Assembly (NCBI RefSeq): GCF_011516765.1
Contig: NZ_JAAABN010000002.1
Span: 124,001-188,000, forward strand
Origin: Acetobacter sicerae
GTDB lineage: Bacteria > Pseudomonadota > Alphaproteobacteria > Acetobacterales > Acetobacteraceae
Length of the DNA stretch: 64,000 nucleotides
Direction of reading: 5' to 3'
The notes under the pieces are model-generated. The model was not told the DNA's origin. It saw only the letters and a list, made by a program, of their open reading frames with translations, and made no database searches. Every line of letters begins with the position of its first letter. Within the stretch, counting starts at the first letter, position 1. This document shows positions 55,380-64,000 of the stretch, in pieces. Both the position numbers and the translations under genes were made by a program.

Positions 55380-57539
55380 ATGACCGAGACAGATCGTCGT
55401 AATTTTCTCAAGCTTTTGACATCGGGCGCGATGGCGACAACGCTGCAGCAGAGCATCGGCAAGGCCGTTGCGATGCCGGCCAATACCCGCACCCGCTCCA
55501 TTGACGACATCGAACATGTCATCTTCCTTATGCAGGAAAATCGCTCGTTCGATCATTATTTCGGCATGCTGCAGGGTGTCCGGGGCTATAATGATCCCCG
55601 CGCCGTGCGCCTGCCATCCGGCAATACGGTCTGGAGCCAGCCGAACGGCACGGACAAGGTGATGCCGTTCCATCCTGACGCACCGGACATGGGCATGCAG
55701 TTCCTTGCCGATCTGCCCCACGACTGGGCGACGACCCATGAAGCCTGGAACAACGGCAACTGGGATGGCTGGATCCCGGCCAAGACCACGACCTGCATGT
55801 CGCATCTGATGCGGGAAGACGTGCCGTTCCATTACGCTCTGGCCGACGCTTTCACGATCTGTGATTCCTATCACTGCTCGATCATGGGCGCGACCGATCC
55901 CAACCGCTATTACATGTGGACGGGTTATGTCGGAAACGACGGCACGGGCGGCGGTCCGGTGGTCAGTAACGCTGAAGCCGGTTACGGCTGGTCAACCTAC
56001 CCCGAGCGTCTGGAAGCCGCTGGTGTTTCGTGGAAAGTCTATCAGGACATTGGCACCGGCCTGAGCGCCGCCGGCTCATGGGGCTGGACGAGCAACCCTT
56101 ATATCGGAAACTACGGCGATACTTCGCTCCTGTATTTCCACCAGTATCAGAACGCTGCGGACTCCTCGCCGCTGGCCCAGAAAGCCCGTACAGGCACCAA
56201 CACTGCCGTATCCGGCACGCTGTTTGATATTTTCAAGGCTGATGTCAAAGCCGGGACGCTGCCGCAGGTTTCATGGATTGTTGCGCCCGAGGCTTATTCA
56301 GAACACCCGAACTGGCCTTCGAACTACGGAGCCTGGTACATTTCTCAGGTTCTCGACATTCTCACGGACAATCCAGACGTCTGGAGCAAGACCGCCCTGT
56401 TCATCATGTTCGATGAAAATGACGGCTTTTTCGATCACATCGTTCCTCCCTCACCTCCGCCGTCAACGACGCAGGGCAGTTCAACGGTCTCCATAGAAAA
56501 CGAGATCTATCCCGGCTCATCCAGCTATGCCGCTGGTCCTTATGGTTTCGGCCCGCGCGTGCCGATGCTGGTCGTTTCCCCTTGGAGCCGTGGTGGCTGG
56601 GTCAACTCGGAAATGTTCGACCACACGTCGCTTATCCGCTTCCTTGAAGCCCGTTTTGCTCCGCACTATCCGGGCCTGATCGAAACCAACATTTCGCCCT
56701 GGCGTCGTGTGGTCTCCGGTGATCTGACATCGGCGTTCGATTTCGAAAATCCGAATACGCGTGTTGCTCCATTGCCCTCGACAACCAGCTTCGCGCCAGT
56801 CGACGCCAAGAGACACGACAGCTACGTTCCTGCTGTTCCCACAAACCAGAGCGTGCCTGTGCAGGAAAAAGGCGTGCGCCGGGCAAGAGCGTTGCCTTAT
56901 GACCTGCACATCCATTCGACGCCGCACGCAAGTGCCGCAAAAATGGTTCTCGGCTTCCACAATACCGGTGACGCCGGTGTTGCTTTCCATGTCCGCGACG
57001 CCAAAGCGGCCGATGTGGCCCGCTTCTACACGATCGAAGATCACAAGCGCCTAAGTGACACATGGTCTGCTTCGGACTCCGATCGCACCTATGACCTGTC
57101 CGTGCATGGTCCGAACGGTTTCTATCGTCTGTTTCAGGGCACACTGCGTGGGGGTTCGTTTGCTCAGGTCGGCGTCAACAGCCGTTCGGAGCGCTTTGAG
57201 AATGTCCTTCTGATTGATCTGGTCAATCACGCCCACACAAGCGCCCGTCTCCGGATCACCGATGGTTATTCAGGCGAAGTGCTGAGTGGGCGTCATGTTC
57301 TGGAACCCATGGAGTCCCATGTGCTGACAGTCATGACCAGGGAGACAGGCGGCTGGTATGACCTGACGATTGAAGTTGAGGGTGACTCCAGCTTCAAGGT
57401 TCAACTCGCCGGGCATCTGGAAAACGGCTGTGACAGCATCACCGATCCACTTATGGGTGGCGTACCGAACTTCCGCATGAACGAGGGTGACTACCGACCG
57501 CATCGTCCACGGCGTTCGTTCCATCCCTTCGGCGGCTGA
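55380..57539 (+). CDS. plcN: Tat-exported phosphocholine-type phospholipase C
   Basis: The protein, 719 residues from the ATG at 55380 (a GTG directly precedes it), begins with a twin-arginine signal RRNFLKLL (Arg6-Arg7). The phosphoesterase catalytic entry ENRSFDHYFG is at about 53-62, followed by GATDPNRYYMWTG and MFDENDGFFDHIVPP, all marks of PLC-N/PLC-H family enzymes. Two C-terminal beta domains complete the layout. It cleaves phospholipid headgroups outside the cytoplasm, probably for phosphate or lipid turnover. The gene symbol is a family guess. Confidence 0.88.
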   Translation: MTETDRRNFLKLLTSGAMATTLQQSIGKAVAMPANTRTRSIDDIEHVIFLMQENRSFDHYFGMLQGVRGYNDPRAVRLPSGNTVWSQPNGTDKVMPFHPDAPDMGMQFLADLPHDWATTHEAWNNGNWDGWIPAKTTTCMSHLMREDVPFHYALADAFTICDSYHCSIMGATDPNRYYMWTGYVGNDGTGGGPVVSNAEAGYGWSTYPERLEAAGVSWKVYQDIGTGLSAAGSWGWTSNPYIGNYGDTSLLYFHQYQNAADSSPLAQKARTGTNTAVSGTLFDIFKADVKAGTLPQVSWIVAPEAYSEHPNWPSNYGAWYISQVLDILTDNPDVWSKTALFIMFDENDGFFDHIVPPSPPPSTTQGSSTVSIENEIYPGSSSYAAGPYGFGPRVPMLVVSPWSRGGWVNSEMFDHTSLIRFLEARFAPHYPGLIETNISPWRRVVSGDLTSAFDFENPNTRVAPLPSTTSFAPVDAKRHDSYVPAVPTNQSVPVQEKGVRRARALPYDLHIHSTPHASAAKMVLGFHNTGDAGVAFHVRDAKAADVARFYTIEDHKRLSDTWSASDSDRTYDLSVHGPNGFYRLFQGTLRGGSFAQVGVNSRSERFENVLLIDLVNHAHTSARLRITDGYSGEVLSGRHVLEPMESHVLTVMTRETGGWYDLTIEVEGDSSFKVQLAGHLENGCDSITDPLMGGVPNFRMNEGDYRPHRPRRSFHPFGG

Positions 57540-57548
57540 ATAAAGCAG

Positions 57549-57576
57549 GCGGCAGGCGCGTTTTGGTCTGCCGCCA
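57549..57576 (+). terminator. Hairpin after the phospholipase C gene
   Basis: GGCGGCAG and CTGCCGCC pair across a 12-base loop, directly after the stop codon. No clear T-run follows. Confidence 0.5.
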
Positions 57577-57645
57577 TCTTATCCACGCAGCAACAAGGCG
57601 GGGTGACCGGGGCCTCTGTCATCGCATCGGACTTTCTGAAACGAA

Positions 57646-57677
57646 AAATGGCGTCCCGATCGCCCGGAACGCCATTT
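57646..57677 (-). terminator. Terminator of minCDE
   Basis: AAATGGCGT (57646-57654) pairs with ACGCCATTT (57669-57677). On the minus strand the stem ends in TTTTT, 26 bp after minE. Confidence 0.8.
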
Positions 57678-57702
57678 CATCATTCAGTCAGACTGACCAC
57701 AC

Positions 57703-57999
57703 TCACACGGAATGTGTGTCGCCCTTCTTTTCCTTGCCATTCTGCTCAATGCCGGGGACCTCGATGTCGATTTCCAGCATGGAACAGCCTGAACCACGGT
57801 CCAGCTTGACCTGAACCTTGTCCTGATCGACGGCGATGTGTCGGCTGATCACTTCCATGATCTCTTTCTGGAGCTGGACCAGAAGATCGGACTTGCCTTC
57901 GCCAAGGTTGGCACGTTCATGAGCGAGAAGAATCTGCAGCCGGTCGCGCGCCACAGGCGCGGACGACTTGCGGTTGAAAAGGTTTGCGAGAAAGCTCAT
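57703..57999 (-). CDS. minE: Cell division topological specificity factor MinE
   Basis: The 98-residue protein has the MinE N-terminal amphipathic start [22 protein letters not shown] and a topological-specificity C-terminal domain. It stimulates MinD ATPase and sets the pole-to-pole oscillation that keeps MinC off midcell. Its ATG overlaps the minD stop by four bases. The C-terminal tail is unusually charged ([12 protein letters not shown]). Confidence 0.95.
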   Translation of the reverse strand: MSFLANLFNRKSSAPVARDRLQILLAHERANLGEGKSDLLVQLQKEIMEVISRHIAVDQDKVQVKLDRGSGCSMLEIDIEVPGIEQNGKEKKGDTHSV

Positions 58000-58811
58000 G
58001 CAGCACCCCGCTTGAAGAGCCAGTCAAACAGACCCTTCTTCTCGGTAGGAACGGTGACGTCCACTTTTTCCCCTGTCAGACGACGGACCGCCTCGAAATA
58101 GGCCCGGGCAGGAGCGCTTTCAGGAGCCGCCAGAGTGACAGGCGCACCAAGATTGGAGGAGCGCAGGACATCCTGACTTTCCGGAATGATACCGATCAGC
58201 GGGATCGAAAGGATATCCAGAACGTCATCAACGCTCAGCATTTCTCCGCGAGCGGCACGGGCCGGATCATAACGGGTCAGCAGGAGATGCTTGGGCATCT
58301 TCTCGCCTGCCTTCGCCTTTTCCGTCGTGCTGTCCAGCATACCGATGATACGGTCACTGTCGCGCACGGAAGAGACTTCCGGGTTGGTGACGATCACGGC
58401 CTGATCGGCGTGAGCCATGGCCAGCTGGGCGCCGCGTTCGATACCGGCCGGGCTGTCACAGACCACCCAGTCGAACTTCTCTTTCAGTTCGGCCATGACC
58501 TTGGCCACGCCTTCTTCCGTCAGGGCATCCTTGTCACGGGTCTGGGAAGCCGGAAGCAGCGAGAGCGTATCAAGGCGCTTGTCCTTGATGATCGCCTGAT
58601 TCAGCTTTGCATCGCCCTGAATGACATTCACCAGATCGAAAACGACCCGACGCTCGGCGCCCATCACCAGATCGAGATTCCGCAGGCCAACGTCGAAATC
58701 GACCACAACAACGGACTTGCCCGTCTTTGCAAGCGCCGCGCCGAGGGCAGCGGTGGTGGTGGTCTTACCGACGCCGCCCTTACCGGATGTGACGACGAGA
58801 ACCTGCGCCAT
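57996..58811 (-). CDS. minD: Septum site-determining ATPase MinD
   Basis: The 271-residue protein has the deviant Walker A motif GKGGVGKTT (10-18) with the signature Lys11. [13 protein letters not shown] follows. An amphipathic helix at the C-terminus ([11 protein letters not shown]) targets the membrane. It binds MinC and MinE. It lies between minC and minE. Confidence 0.97.
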   Translation of the reverse strand: MAQVLVVTSGKGGVGKTTTTAALGAALAKTGKSVVVVDFDVGLRNLDLVMGAERRVVFDLVNVIQGDAKLNQAIIKDKRLDTLSLLPASQTRDKDALTEEGVAKVMAELKEKFDWVVCDSPAGIERGAQLAMAHADQAVIVTNPEVSSVRDSDRIIGMLDSTTEKAKAGEKMPKHLLLTRYDPARAARGEMLSVDDVLDILSIPLIGIIPESQDVLRSSNLGAPVTLAAPESAPARAYFEAVRRLTGEKVDVTVPTEKKGLFDWLFKRGAA

Positions 58812-58924
58812 AAACTGTTCGTCCTTATTGCTATATCGACCCGTTAATTATTGCATCAAATAGGCCGAATGTGTGTCCAAATCAGGGCTCGGGCCCGGAA
58901 ATTAATATTACGCCGGAATACTCT

Positions 58925-59686
58925 TTACGTTAGCGGTTTAAGAGTAAGCACTTCGTCAACAAGCACCGCCTGGGATGGTTTTCCCGTCAGATCTTCCGGC
59001 ATTTCTTCGGCAATCGCATAAAAACCATCAATGGCCAGCAGTTCGGGCTGCATCACCCGGGCGAAGATCCGGGCTTCCGGCCGTCCCACAATCCCCGCGA
59101 TGGCGCGTCCTCTGAGCGCTCCATACACGTGGATCGAACCGCCTGCGGAAACTTCCGCGCCGGATGCGACAGAGCCGAGAATGATCACATCCCCTTCCGC
59201 CCAGACGATGTGCTGACCGGACCGCACCGGCTCTTCCACAATCAGGGCGCCGGGAGTTGGCTCCAGTTCCTCGACGGAATCAAGCGGAATATCTTCCTCC
59301 GCTGTGGACCGGCCGCCACTCAGACCTTCCGGCCAGTTCCACCCGGCGAAAACCTCCTCATCCCGATCCGCGCCTTCAATTCCGATAACGTGGATATTGC
59401 GTTCCTCAAGCGAGGGCAGCAGGTCGGCAAGGCCCGGCGTGTCAAGCGGCACGAGCGTGAGGTCGAGGATAATCGGTTTGCCTGCGAAAAAACCGGCGGA
59501 ACGACTGATCTGGTGATCCAGAGCGACAAGCCAGATATCGAGTGGAGCCTCGGGCGTAAGCACCAGAGCGAGAAAGGAACGACCGCCGGCCCTGATACGC
59601 GGCAGGCTTGCTGGATCGACGGAAGCTGTAGACGACGTCACGATCTGGGGCTCATCCCTGGTCTGGAAAATTGTCCGGCACGCCAC
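58925..59686 (-). CDS. minC: Septum site-determining protein MinC
   Basis: The 253-residue product inhibits FtsZ. It has an N-terminal domain (about 25-115) and a beta-helical C-terminal domain with GDVIILGSVASGAEVSAGGSIHVYGALRGRAIAG split over the repeats, followed by the ARIFARVMQPELLAI signature. The start is uncertain: a GTG at 59686 opens the frame, and a GTG at 59641 is an alternative. It is 113 bp upstream of minD. Confidence 0.93.
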   Translation of the reverse strand: MACRTIFQTRDEPQIVTSSTASVDPASLPRIRAGGRSFLALVLTPEAPLDIWLVALDHQISRSAGFFAGKPIILDLTLVPLDTPGLADLLPSLEERNIHVIGIEGADRDEEVFAGWNWPEGLSGGRSTAEEDIPLDSVEELEPTPGALIVEEPVRSGQHIVWAEGDVIILGSVASGAEVSAGGSIHVYGALRGRAIAGIVGRPEARIFARVMQPELLAIDGFYAIAEEMPEDLTGKPSQAVLVDEVLTLKPLT

Positions 59687-59876
59687 TGCGCGGTCGGTTG
59701 ATAATCATGAGTCCGGTGGTAACACCTCGCCAATCCGCCTGTCGAGGCCGGACATCATCTGTCCTGAACATCCCCGACCATGCGTTTTCTTTCCCTCCCG
59801 CACACGTATGCGCGAACAGTACACACTCACCACACACCTACTGGCGCGTTACGCGAGGATCGCTTAAAGCGGGCAC

Positions 59877-60545
59877 ATGCGAATCCTTCATCATTTTCCC
59901 CTGTCACCCTATTGCCGCAAAGTCCGGCTGACACTGGGTGAAAAACGTCTTCCGTTCGAGCCGCTGACAGAGCGCGTCTGGGAGAGCCGTCCTGAATTCG
60001 CCCGCCTGAACCCGGCGCAGGAGGTGCCGGTTCTGGTGGAGGACAACGGGCTTGTGGTCCCTGATTCGTCGGTGATCTGCGAATATCTGGAAGAAGCCTA
60101 TCCTGACCCGTGCCTGCTTGGCCGGACCCTTGCCGAGCGCGTTGAAGTGCGTCGGCTGGTCGCGTGGTTCGACAGTGTTTTCGCACGCGACGTGACCCGC
60201 AAGCTGCTGGGCGAGAAGGTGTTCAAGCGCCTGAGCGGTCGCGGAAATCCCGACGGCACCGCCCTGCGGGAAGGATATGCCAACATCCGTCCACATCTGG
60301 ATTATATCGGCCAGCTTGCCGAGGCGCGCACATGGCTTGCGGGCGGCACGCTGTCGCTGGCCGACTTCGCCGCCGCAGCACATGTCTCCTGTCTCGACTT
60401 CATCGGCGATATCGACTGGAGCAAGCAGCCCGCAGCCCGCGAGTGGTATGCGCGGGTCAAATCCCGTCCGTGTTTCCGTCCGCTTCTGAACGACCGGGTG
60501 CCCGGCATGAACCCGCCGGACTACTACGCCAATCTGGATTTCTGA
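59877..60545 (+). CDS. Glutathione S-transferase
   Basis: The 222-residue protein has a thioredoxin-like N-terminal domain (MRILHHFPLSPYCRKVRLTL) with the catalytic Ser-Pro-Tyr-Cys region (9-12). PDSSVICEYLEE follows as the glutathione-binding segment. The helical C-terminal domain is complete. It is divergent from minC. Substrates are not predictable. Confidence 0.88.
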   Translation: MRILHHFPLSPYCRKVRLTLGEKRLPFEPLTERVWESRPEFARLNPAQEVPVLVEDNGLVVPDSSVICEYLEEAYPDPCLLGRTLAERVEVRRLVAWFDSVFARDVTRKLLGEKVFKRLSGRGNPDGTALREGYANIRPHLDYIGQLAEARTWLAGGTLSLADFAAAAHVSCLDFIGDIDWSKQPAAREWYARVKSRPCFRPLLNDRVPGMNPPDYYANLDF

Positions 60546-60578
60546 GAGCATAGCCGAAAAGAGAATATCTGTTTGACA

Positions 60579-60599
60579 GTGGAGCGATTTCCGCTCCAC
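60579..60599. terminator. Hairpin between GST and cytosine deaminase genes
   Basis: GTGGAGCG and CGCTCCAC form an 8-bp stem with a 5-base loop between two convergent genes. Confidence 0.6.
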
Positions 60600-60609
60600 C
60601 CGGCTACTT

Positions 60610-61878
60610 TCAGATCCGCGCCAGATCGACTGTCCGCTCCTCAGACAGCGTCAACTGGCTGAGACGCGGCTCTGTCCGGGAAATCACCCGACCATTTCGC
60701 AGCACATACAAACGGCATGGGCGCAGCCGCAACGCATCGAAAACGGAGCAGGCCTGTAGCACCACCAGATCAGCCGGAGTGCCGACTTTCAGTCCGTACG
60801 CGTCCAGACCAAGAATCCCCGCCGCCATATCGGTGACGCTGCTGAAACAGGCCGCCATCTCGCTTTCGCTGGTCATCTGTGCCGCGTGCAGCCCCATGGA
60901 CGCCACCTCCAGCATATCGTGACTGCCTAGCCGGTACCACGGGTCCATCACACAGTCGTGACCGAACCCGACCGGCACGCCCGCACGCAGCAGTTCGGGG
61001 ATGCGCGTGAGCCCCCTGCGTTTCGGATATGTGTCGTAGCGTCCCGACAGGGTCATGTTGATCAGCGGGTTCGAGACAGCGGCCAGACCTGATTCAGCCA
61101 GAAGACCGATCAGCTTGTCGGCATACGCATTGTCCATCGAATGCATCGACGTCAGGTGAGAGCCGGTCACCCTCCCCTGCAACCCATATTTCACCGCACA
61201 GGCCGCCATGGTTTCGATATGACGCGAATTCGGATCATCCGTTTCGTCGCAATGCATATCGATCGGCAGCGCCCGATCCGCCGCCAGCCGGAACAGCGCG
61301 TCGATCGACTCACCGCCCTGTACCGTCGTGCGCTCATAGTGAGGAATGCCGCCGACCAGATCGAGCCCCATGTCCAACGCCCTGACCAGCAGTTCCGCCG
61401 CGTCTTCCATCCGGAAAAAACCGTCCTGCGGAAAGGCCACAAGCTGGATGGTCATCCACGGCTTCAGATCCTCTCGCAGACGCACCAGCGCACGAACCGC
61501 TTTCAGATCAGGATCGCTGATATCGACATGAGACCGGATGGCGAGCGTGCCCTGCGAGATGGTCATCTCACACAGTTTGCGGGCGCGGGCGTAGATATCC
61601 TCTTCAGTCAGATGCGGCTTTGTTTCCTTCCAGATCTGGATGCCTTCCAGAAGAGTGCCGCTCGTGTTGTGACGGATCAGCCCGGCTGTCAGTGTCGTAT
61701 CGAGATGAAAATGGCTGTCCACGAAAGGCGGAGAGACAAGATAGCCTTCCAGATCCAGCGTCTCGACAGCCTCACCTGAAAACCCTGTTTCAATAGCGGC
61801 AATTTTTCCATCGGCGATGGCGATGTCCGCCCGACTGCCATCGGGCAGGACGCCGTTTTTCAGAACCAGATCCATCAT
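60610..61878 (-). CDS. codA: Cytosine deaminase (amidohydrolase)
   Basis: The 422-residue protein matches CodA-type amidohydrolases. Metal ligands and catalytic residues appear as SHFHLDTTL (55-63), HCDETDD, GSHLTSMHSMDN and GHDCVMDPWY. It converts cytosine to uracil and ammonia. The permease that would import the base is directly upstream. Related enzymes act on isoguanine or other pyrimidines, so the substrate is not certain. Confidence 0.88.
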   Translation of the reverse strand: MMDLVLKNGVLPDGSRADIAIADGKIAAIETGFSGEAVETLDLEGYLVSPPFVDSHFHLDTTLTAGLIRHNTSGTLLEGIQIWKETKPHLTEEDIYARARKLCEMTISQGTLAIRSHVDISDPDLKAVRALVRLREDLKPWMTIQLVAFPQDGFFRMEDAAELLVRALDMGLDLVGGIPHYERTTVQGGESIDALFRLAADRALPIDMHCDETDDPNSRHIETMAACAVKYGLQGRVTGSHLTSMHSMDNAYADKLIGLLAESGLAAVSNPLINMTLSGRYDTYPKRRGLTRIPELLRAGVPVGFGHDCVMDPWYRLGSHDMLEVASMGLHAAQMTSESEMAACFSSVTDMAAGILGLDAYGLKVGTPADLVVLQACSVFDALRLRPCRLYVLRNGRVISRTEPRLSQLTLSEERTVDLARI

Positions 61879-61922
61879 GTCAGATTGTACCCGTGTCGAT
61901 CGTCATGAATGTCCTCATCGTA

Positions 61923-63284
61923 TCAGGCGTCCTGAAAACGGGCGACAGACACACGTCGTCCCCGCGCATTCAGCAGCGCTATCTGTCCCAGAGCGGCCAT
62001 GAAGAAGCCGACGAGATAACCGACATCAGCACCGCCGAGCATCGCCGCGACAGGGCCTGTATAGAGAGGTGTCGAAGAGAACAGGCCGATTGTCAAAACC
62101 GTCACGACAACAAACAGCGTTGCGGAAGAGGTCCAGCCGGCGAGTGTTTCCATCCGCAAGGACTTCAACGCGGCCGGACGGCAATACCAGTCCGCCAGCA
62201 CGATCCCGCACCATGGCGCGATCCAGTAAAGGGCGAGAAGCAGGTAATTCTCATAGAGGGACACGAATGTTCCCTCCCCGAGCACGGCGAGAAGATAACC
62301 CATGCTGGCCGTCACCACGGCGCTCAGCATGCGGTTGACATGCACACCACCGGAAATCAGCGCATAGGCGGCGGTATTGTCGTTCGCCGCATTGATCGCA
62401 ATGGAGGAAAACGCCACGGCGGCCAGCGCAACCGGCGCGAAAATTCCTGACCAGTTCTGCAAGGCTGCAATCACCGAACCGGGAGACGGATCACTGATCG
62501 CCGCCCCCGTCAGCAGGCCGAACAGTTCCATGGTGAAGGAGGAAAGGAATGTTCCTCCAAACGTCAGCCAGAAAACACGGGAAGACGGTGTGCCGGGCGG
62601 AACATAGCGCGTATAGTCCGACGCATAGGCCGCCCAGGCCATGTTAAAACTGCTGACCGCACCAATACCGATCATGATATCGGCAAATCGCGGTGCAGCG
62701 GCAGGTGCTGCGCTTGTCTGCCCCGACGACTGGAAAACGGCGATCACACCGACGATCGCAAACGAAACCAGCAGGACCCAGCCGAGATATTTCTCAATCG
62801 CCTGAACGATGTCGTGGCCGCCCATGCTCGCCAGCAACTGCGCGAAAGCAAGGATACCCAGAGCGAGCCAGAACGGCACGGCCAGACCGACCATTTTCAG
62901 CAGCAGGATGAAGGCCAGCGCGGATGGCACATTGTTGACCGCATCCCAGCCGACGCAGTTGGCCCAGTTGATCAGGGAGGGCAGACGCTTCCCGATCCGG
63001 CCGAATGAGAAACGTGACGCTTCCATCTGGGGAAGTCCGGTTTCAGGCCCCATCACGGCACAGAGCGCCACCGGCAGCGAGCCGAGGAGATTGCCGATCA
63101 GCAGCACCCAGAAACCGGTCCAGCCCGGCAATCCGAGCACCACCACCAGCACGCCGATCACCCATGCAGCGGGAGCAAGGTTGGGTGAAAAATGGCTCCA
63201 GAAAACCCGATCCACGCGCGTTGTCCGCAGATGGGTGGGCACACGTTCCAGAACGGCCGCGCTACCGGTTTCCTCAACTTGCAT
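61923..63284 (-). CDS. codB: NCS1 nucleobase permease (CodB-like)
   Basis: From the ATG at 63284 the protein has 453 residues with about 12 membrane segments. FWSHFSPNLAPAAWVIGVLV and GLPQMEASRFSFGRIGKRLP are NCS1/CodB-like helices. A GTG two codons earlier is possible. It imports cytosine or a related base for the deaminase encoded 44 bp downstream. Confidence 0.87.
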   Translation of the reverse strand: MQVEETGSAAVLERVPTHLRTTRVDRVFWSHFSPNLAPAAWVIGVLVVVLGLPGWTGFWVLLIGNLLGSLPVALCAVMGPETGLPQMEASRFSFGRIGKRLPSLINWANCVGWDAVNNVPSALAFILLLKMVGLAVPFWLALGILAFAQLLASMGGHDIVQAIEKYLGWVLLVSFAIVGVIAVFQSSGQTSAAPAAAPRFADIMIGIGAVSSFNMAWAAYASDYTRYVPPGTPSSRVFWLTFGGTFLSSFTMELFGLLTGAAISDPSPGSVIAALQNWSGIFAPVALAAVAFSSIAINAANDNTAAYALISGGVHVNRMLSAVVTASMGYLLAVLGEGTFVSLYENYLLLALYWIAPWCGIVLADWYCRPAALKSLRMETLAGWTSSATLFVVVTVLTIGLFSSTPLYTGPVAAMLGGADVGYLVGFFMAALGQIALLNARGRRVSVARFQDA

Positions 63285-63310
63285 GAGCACATAATCCTGC
63301 TGGAAAGAAT

Positions 63311-64000
63311 TCAGACTTTTTCTGGCTGCGACTGACGATAATCATACGTCTCATCGAACCGCGAGAGGATGTAGTCCCCCGCCTTGATGGGCGGATAGAG
63401 CGGCGGATGGCCCGCATCCTGACAGGACGGCAGCGGGCTGATGACCGTGTCATAATCAGGTCCGAAAAAAAGCGGGATGGAGTAACGTTCTTTTCCGGAC
63501 CTGTTGATGACGCGATGCAGGGTCGAGCAGAACAGATCGTTGGTCCACCGCGCCATCATGTCTCCGACATTGATGACGAAGGTACCGGGAATGGGCGGCG
63601 CTTCCACCCACACGCCAGCCGCGTTCAGCACCTGAAGCGCCGAGTCACCGTTCTGGTTCAGGATGGTGAAGCACTCATAGTCAGAATGCGCGCCAATACC
63701 GATCTGCTTTTCGCTGACGACAACTTCCTGTGGTGGATAACGAAGAATACGCATATGGGCGCAGGGTTTGCGGATCAGCGGGAGGAAATAATCCTCCTCC
63801 AGTTCAAGAGCCAGAGCAAAGGCCCGGAACAGTGTGTGTCCCAGCGCCACGAGACTTCTGTAACAGTCAAGAACCGCCGGTTTGAAACCGGGCGGCTGTT
63901 GAGGCCAGAGATTGGGGCCATACAGCGCCTTGCCCGCCATCACATCCGGATCGCTGGCAGGGATATCGCCCGCAAGATCAAAGGCCTCGTGCAGGTCGCC
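63311..64000 (-). CDS. 2-oxoglutarate/Fe(II) oxygenase, isopenicillin N synthase family (5' end cut)
   Basis: The frame is open to the right edge and ends at 63311, 26 bp before codB. The double-stranded beta-helix motifs are visible: HSDYE (His, Asp), STLHRVIN (second His) and ERYSIPLF (the 2-oxoglutarate Arg-x-Ser). EVVVSEKQIGIGAHSDYEC is typical of the family. It shares an operon with the permease and deaminase, so it may oxidise a nucleobase; this is inference. Confidence 0.87.
   Translation of the reverse strand, partial: GDLHEAFDLAGDIPASDPDVMAGKALYGPNLWPQQPPGFKPAVLDCYRSLVALGHTLFRAFALALELEEDYFLPLIRKPCAHMRILRYPPQEVVVSEKQIGIGAHSDYECFTILNQNGDSALQVLNAAGVWVEAPPIPGTFVINVGDMMARWTNDLFCSTLHRVINRSGKERYSIPLFFGPDYDTVISPLPSCQDAGHPPLYPPIKAGDYILSRFDETYDYRQSQPEKV

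Noticed and set aside
1..64000. CRISPR arrays, rRNA genes, prophage or plasmid origin features
   Set aside because: No regularly spaced repeats, rRNA sequence, integrase or replication-initiator gene was seen; only one tRNA was found.

Overview
The window looks like the chromosome of an acetic acid bacterium (Acetobacteraceae, Alphaproteobacteria). The basis is the gene content: a complete pqqABCDE operon, malate:quinone oxidoreductase, a CcrM/GANTC methyltransferase behind rnhB, alphaproteobacterial-style minCDE, and many 4-nt ATGA/GTGA gene junctions. No marker here fixes the genus. Most of the window is densely coding housekeeping and metabolic DNA. Only about 8.0-10.8 kb looks like an accessory insertion.

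Left part (1-8 kb): a DNA-repair cluster with an Lhr-type helicase (running off the left edge) divergent from a metallo-beta-lactamase-fold exonuclease and an ATP-dependent DNA ligase, then acnB. From 8.0 to 10.8 kb there is about 1 kb without a convincing gene, an uncharacterised two-gene cassette (GIY-YIG-like protein plus a YaaA/DUF6884-like protein) and a divergent 46-codon ORF. From 10.8 to 16 kb lie an MFS drug exporter, a CsbD-like stress protein, the rnhB-ccrM operon behind a dense cluster of GANTC sites, and a secreted ankyrin-repeat protein.

Middle (16-35 kb): an mdtABC-type RND efflux operon with its own outer-membrane factor, preceded by a perfect palindrome; an IS5-like transposase remnant; a pqiABC lipid-transport operon; a cation/proton antiporter; and a compact set of glycosyltransferase, SAM methyltransferase, PIG-L deacetylase and acyl-CoA dehydrogenase genes. 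That set looks like one undescribed glycoconjugate pathway. A tRNA-Thr(CGT) follows.

Right part (35-64 kb): pqqABCDE with two hairpins after pqqA, a sulfide:quinone oxidoreductase-like protein, a fabD-fabG-acpP-fabF cluster, small conserved proteins, a glycine-betaine-type binding protein, an M13 metallopeptidase, a ferritin-like protein, a PAS-EAL phosphodiesterase, bioB, an OsmC protein, mqo, a Tat-exported phospholipase C, minCDE, a glutathione S-transferase, and an operon of a 2OG-Fe(II) oxygenase (cut by the right edge), a cytosine-type permease and cytosine deaminase.

PQQ would serve periplasmic dehydrogenases and MQO and SQR would feed electrons to quinone, which fits an obligate aerobe with oxidative periplasmic metabolism. 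The best candidates for new biology are the two-gene cassette at 9.0-10.4 kb, the four-gene set at 31.4-34.9 kb and the GANTC-rich leader of rnhB-ccrM. All functions are read from sequence motifs and memory of families; no database search was run.
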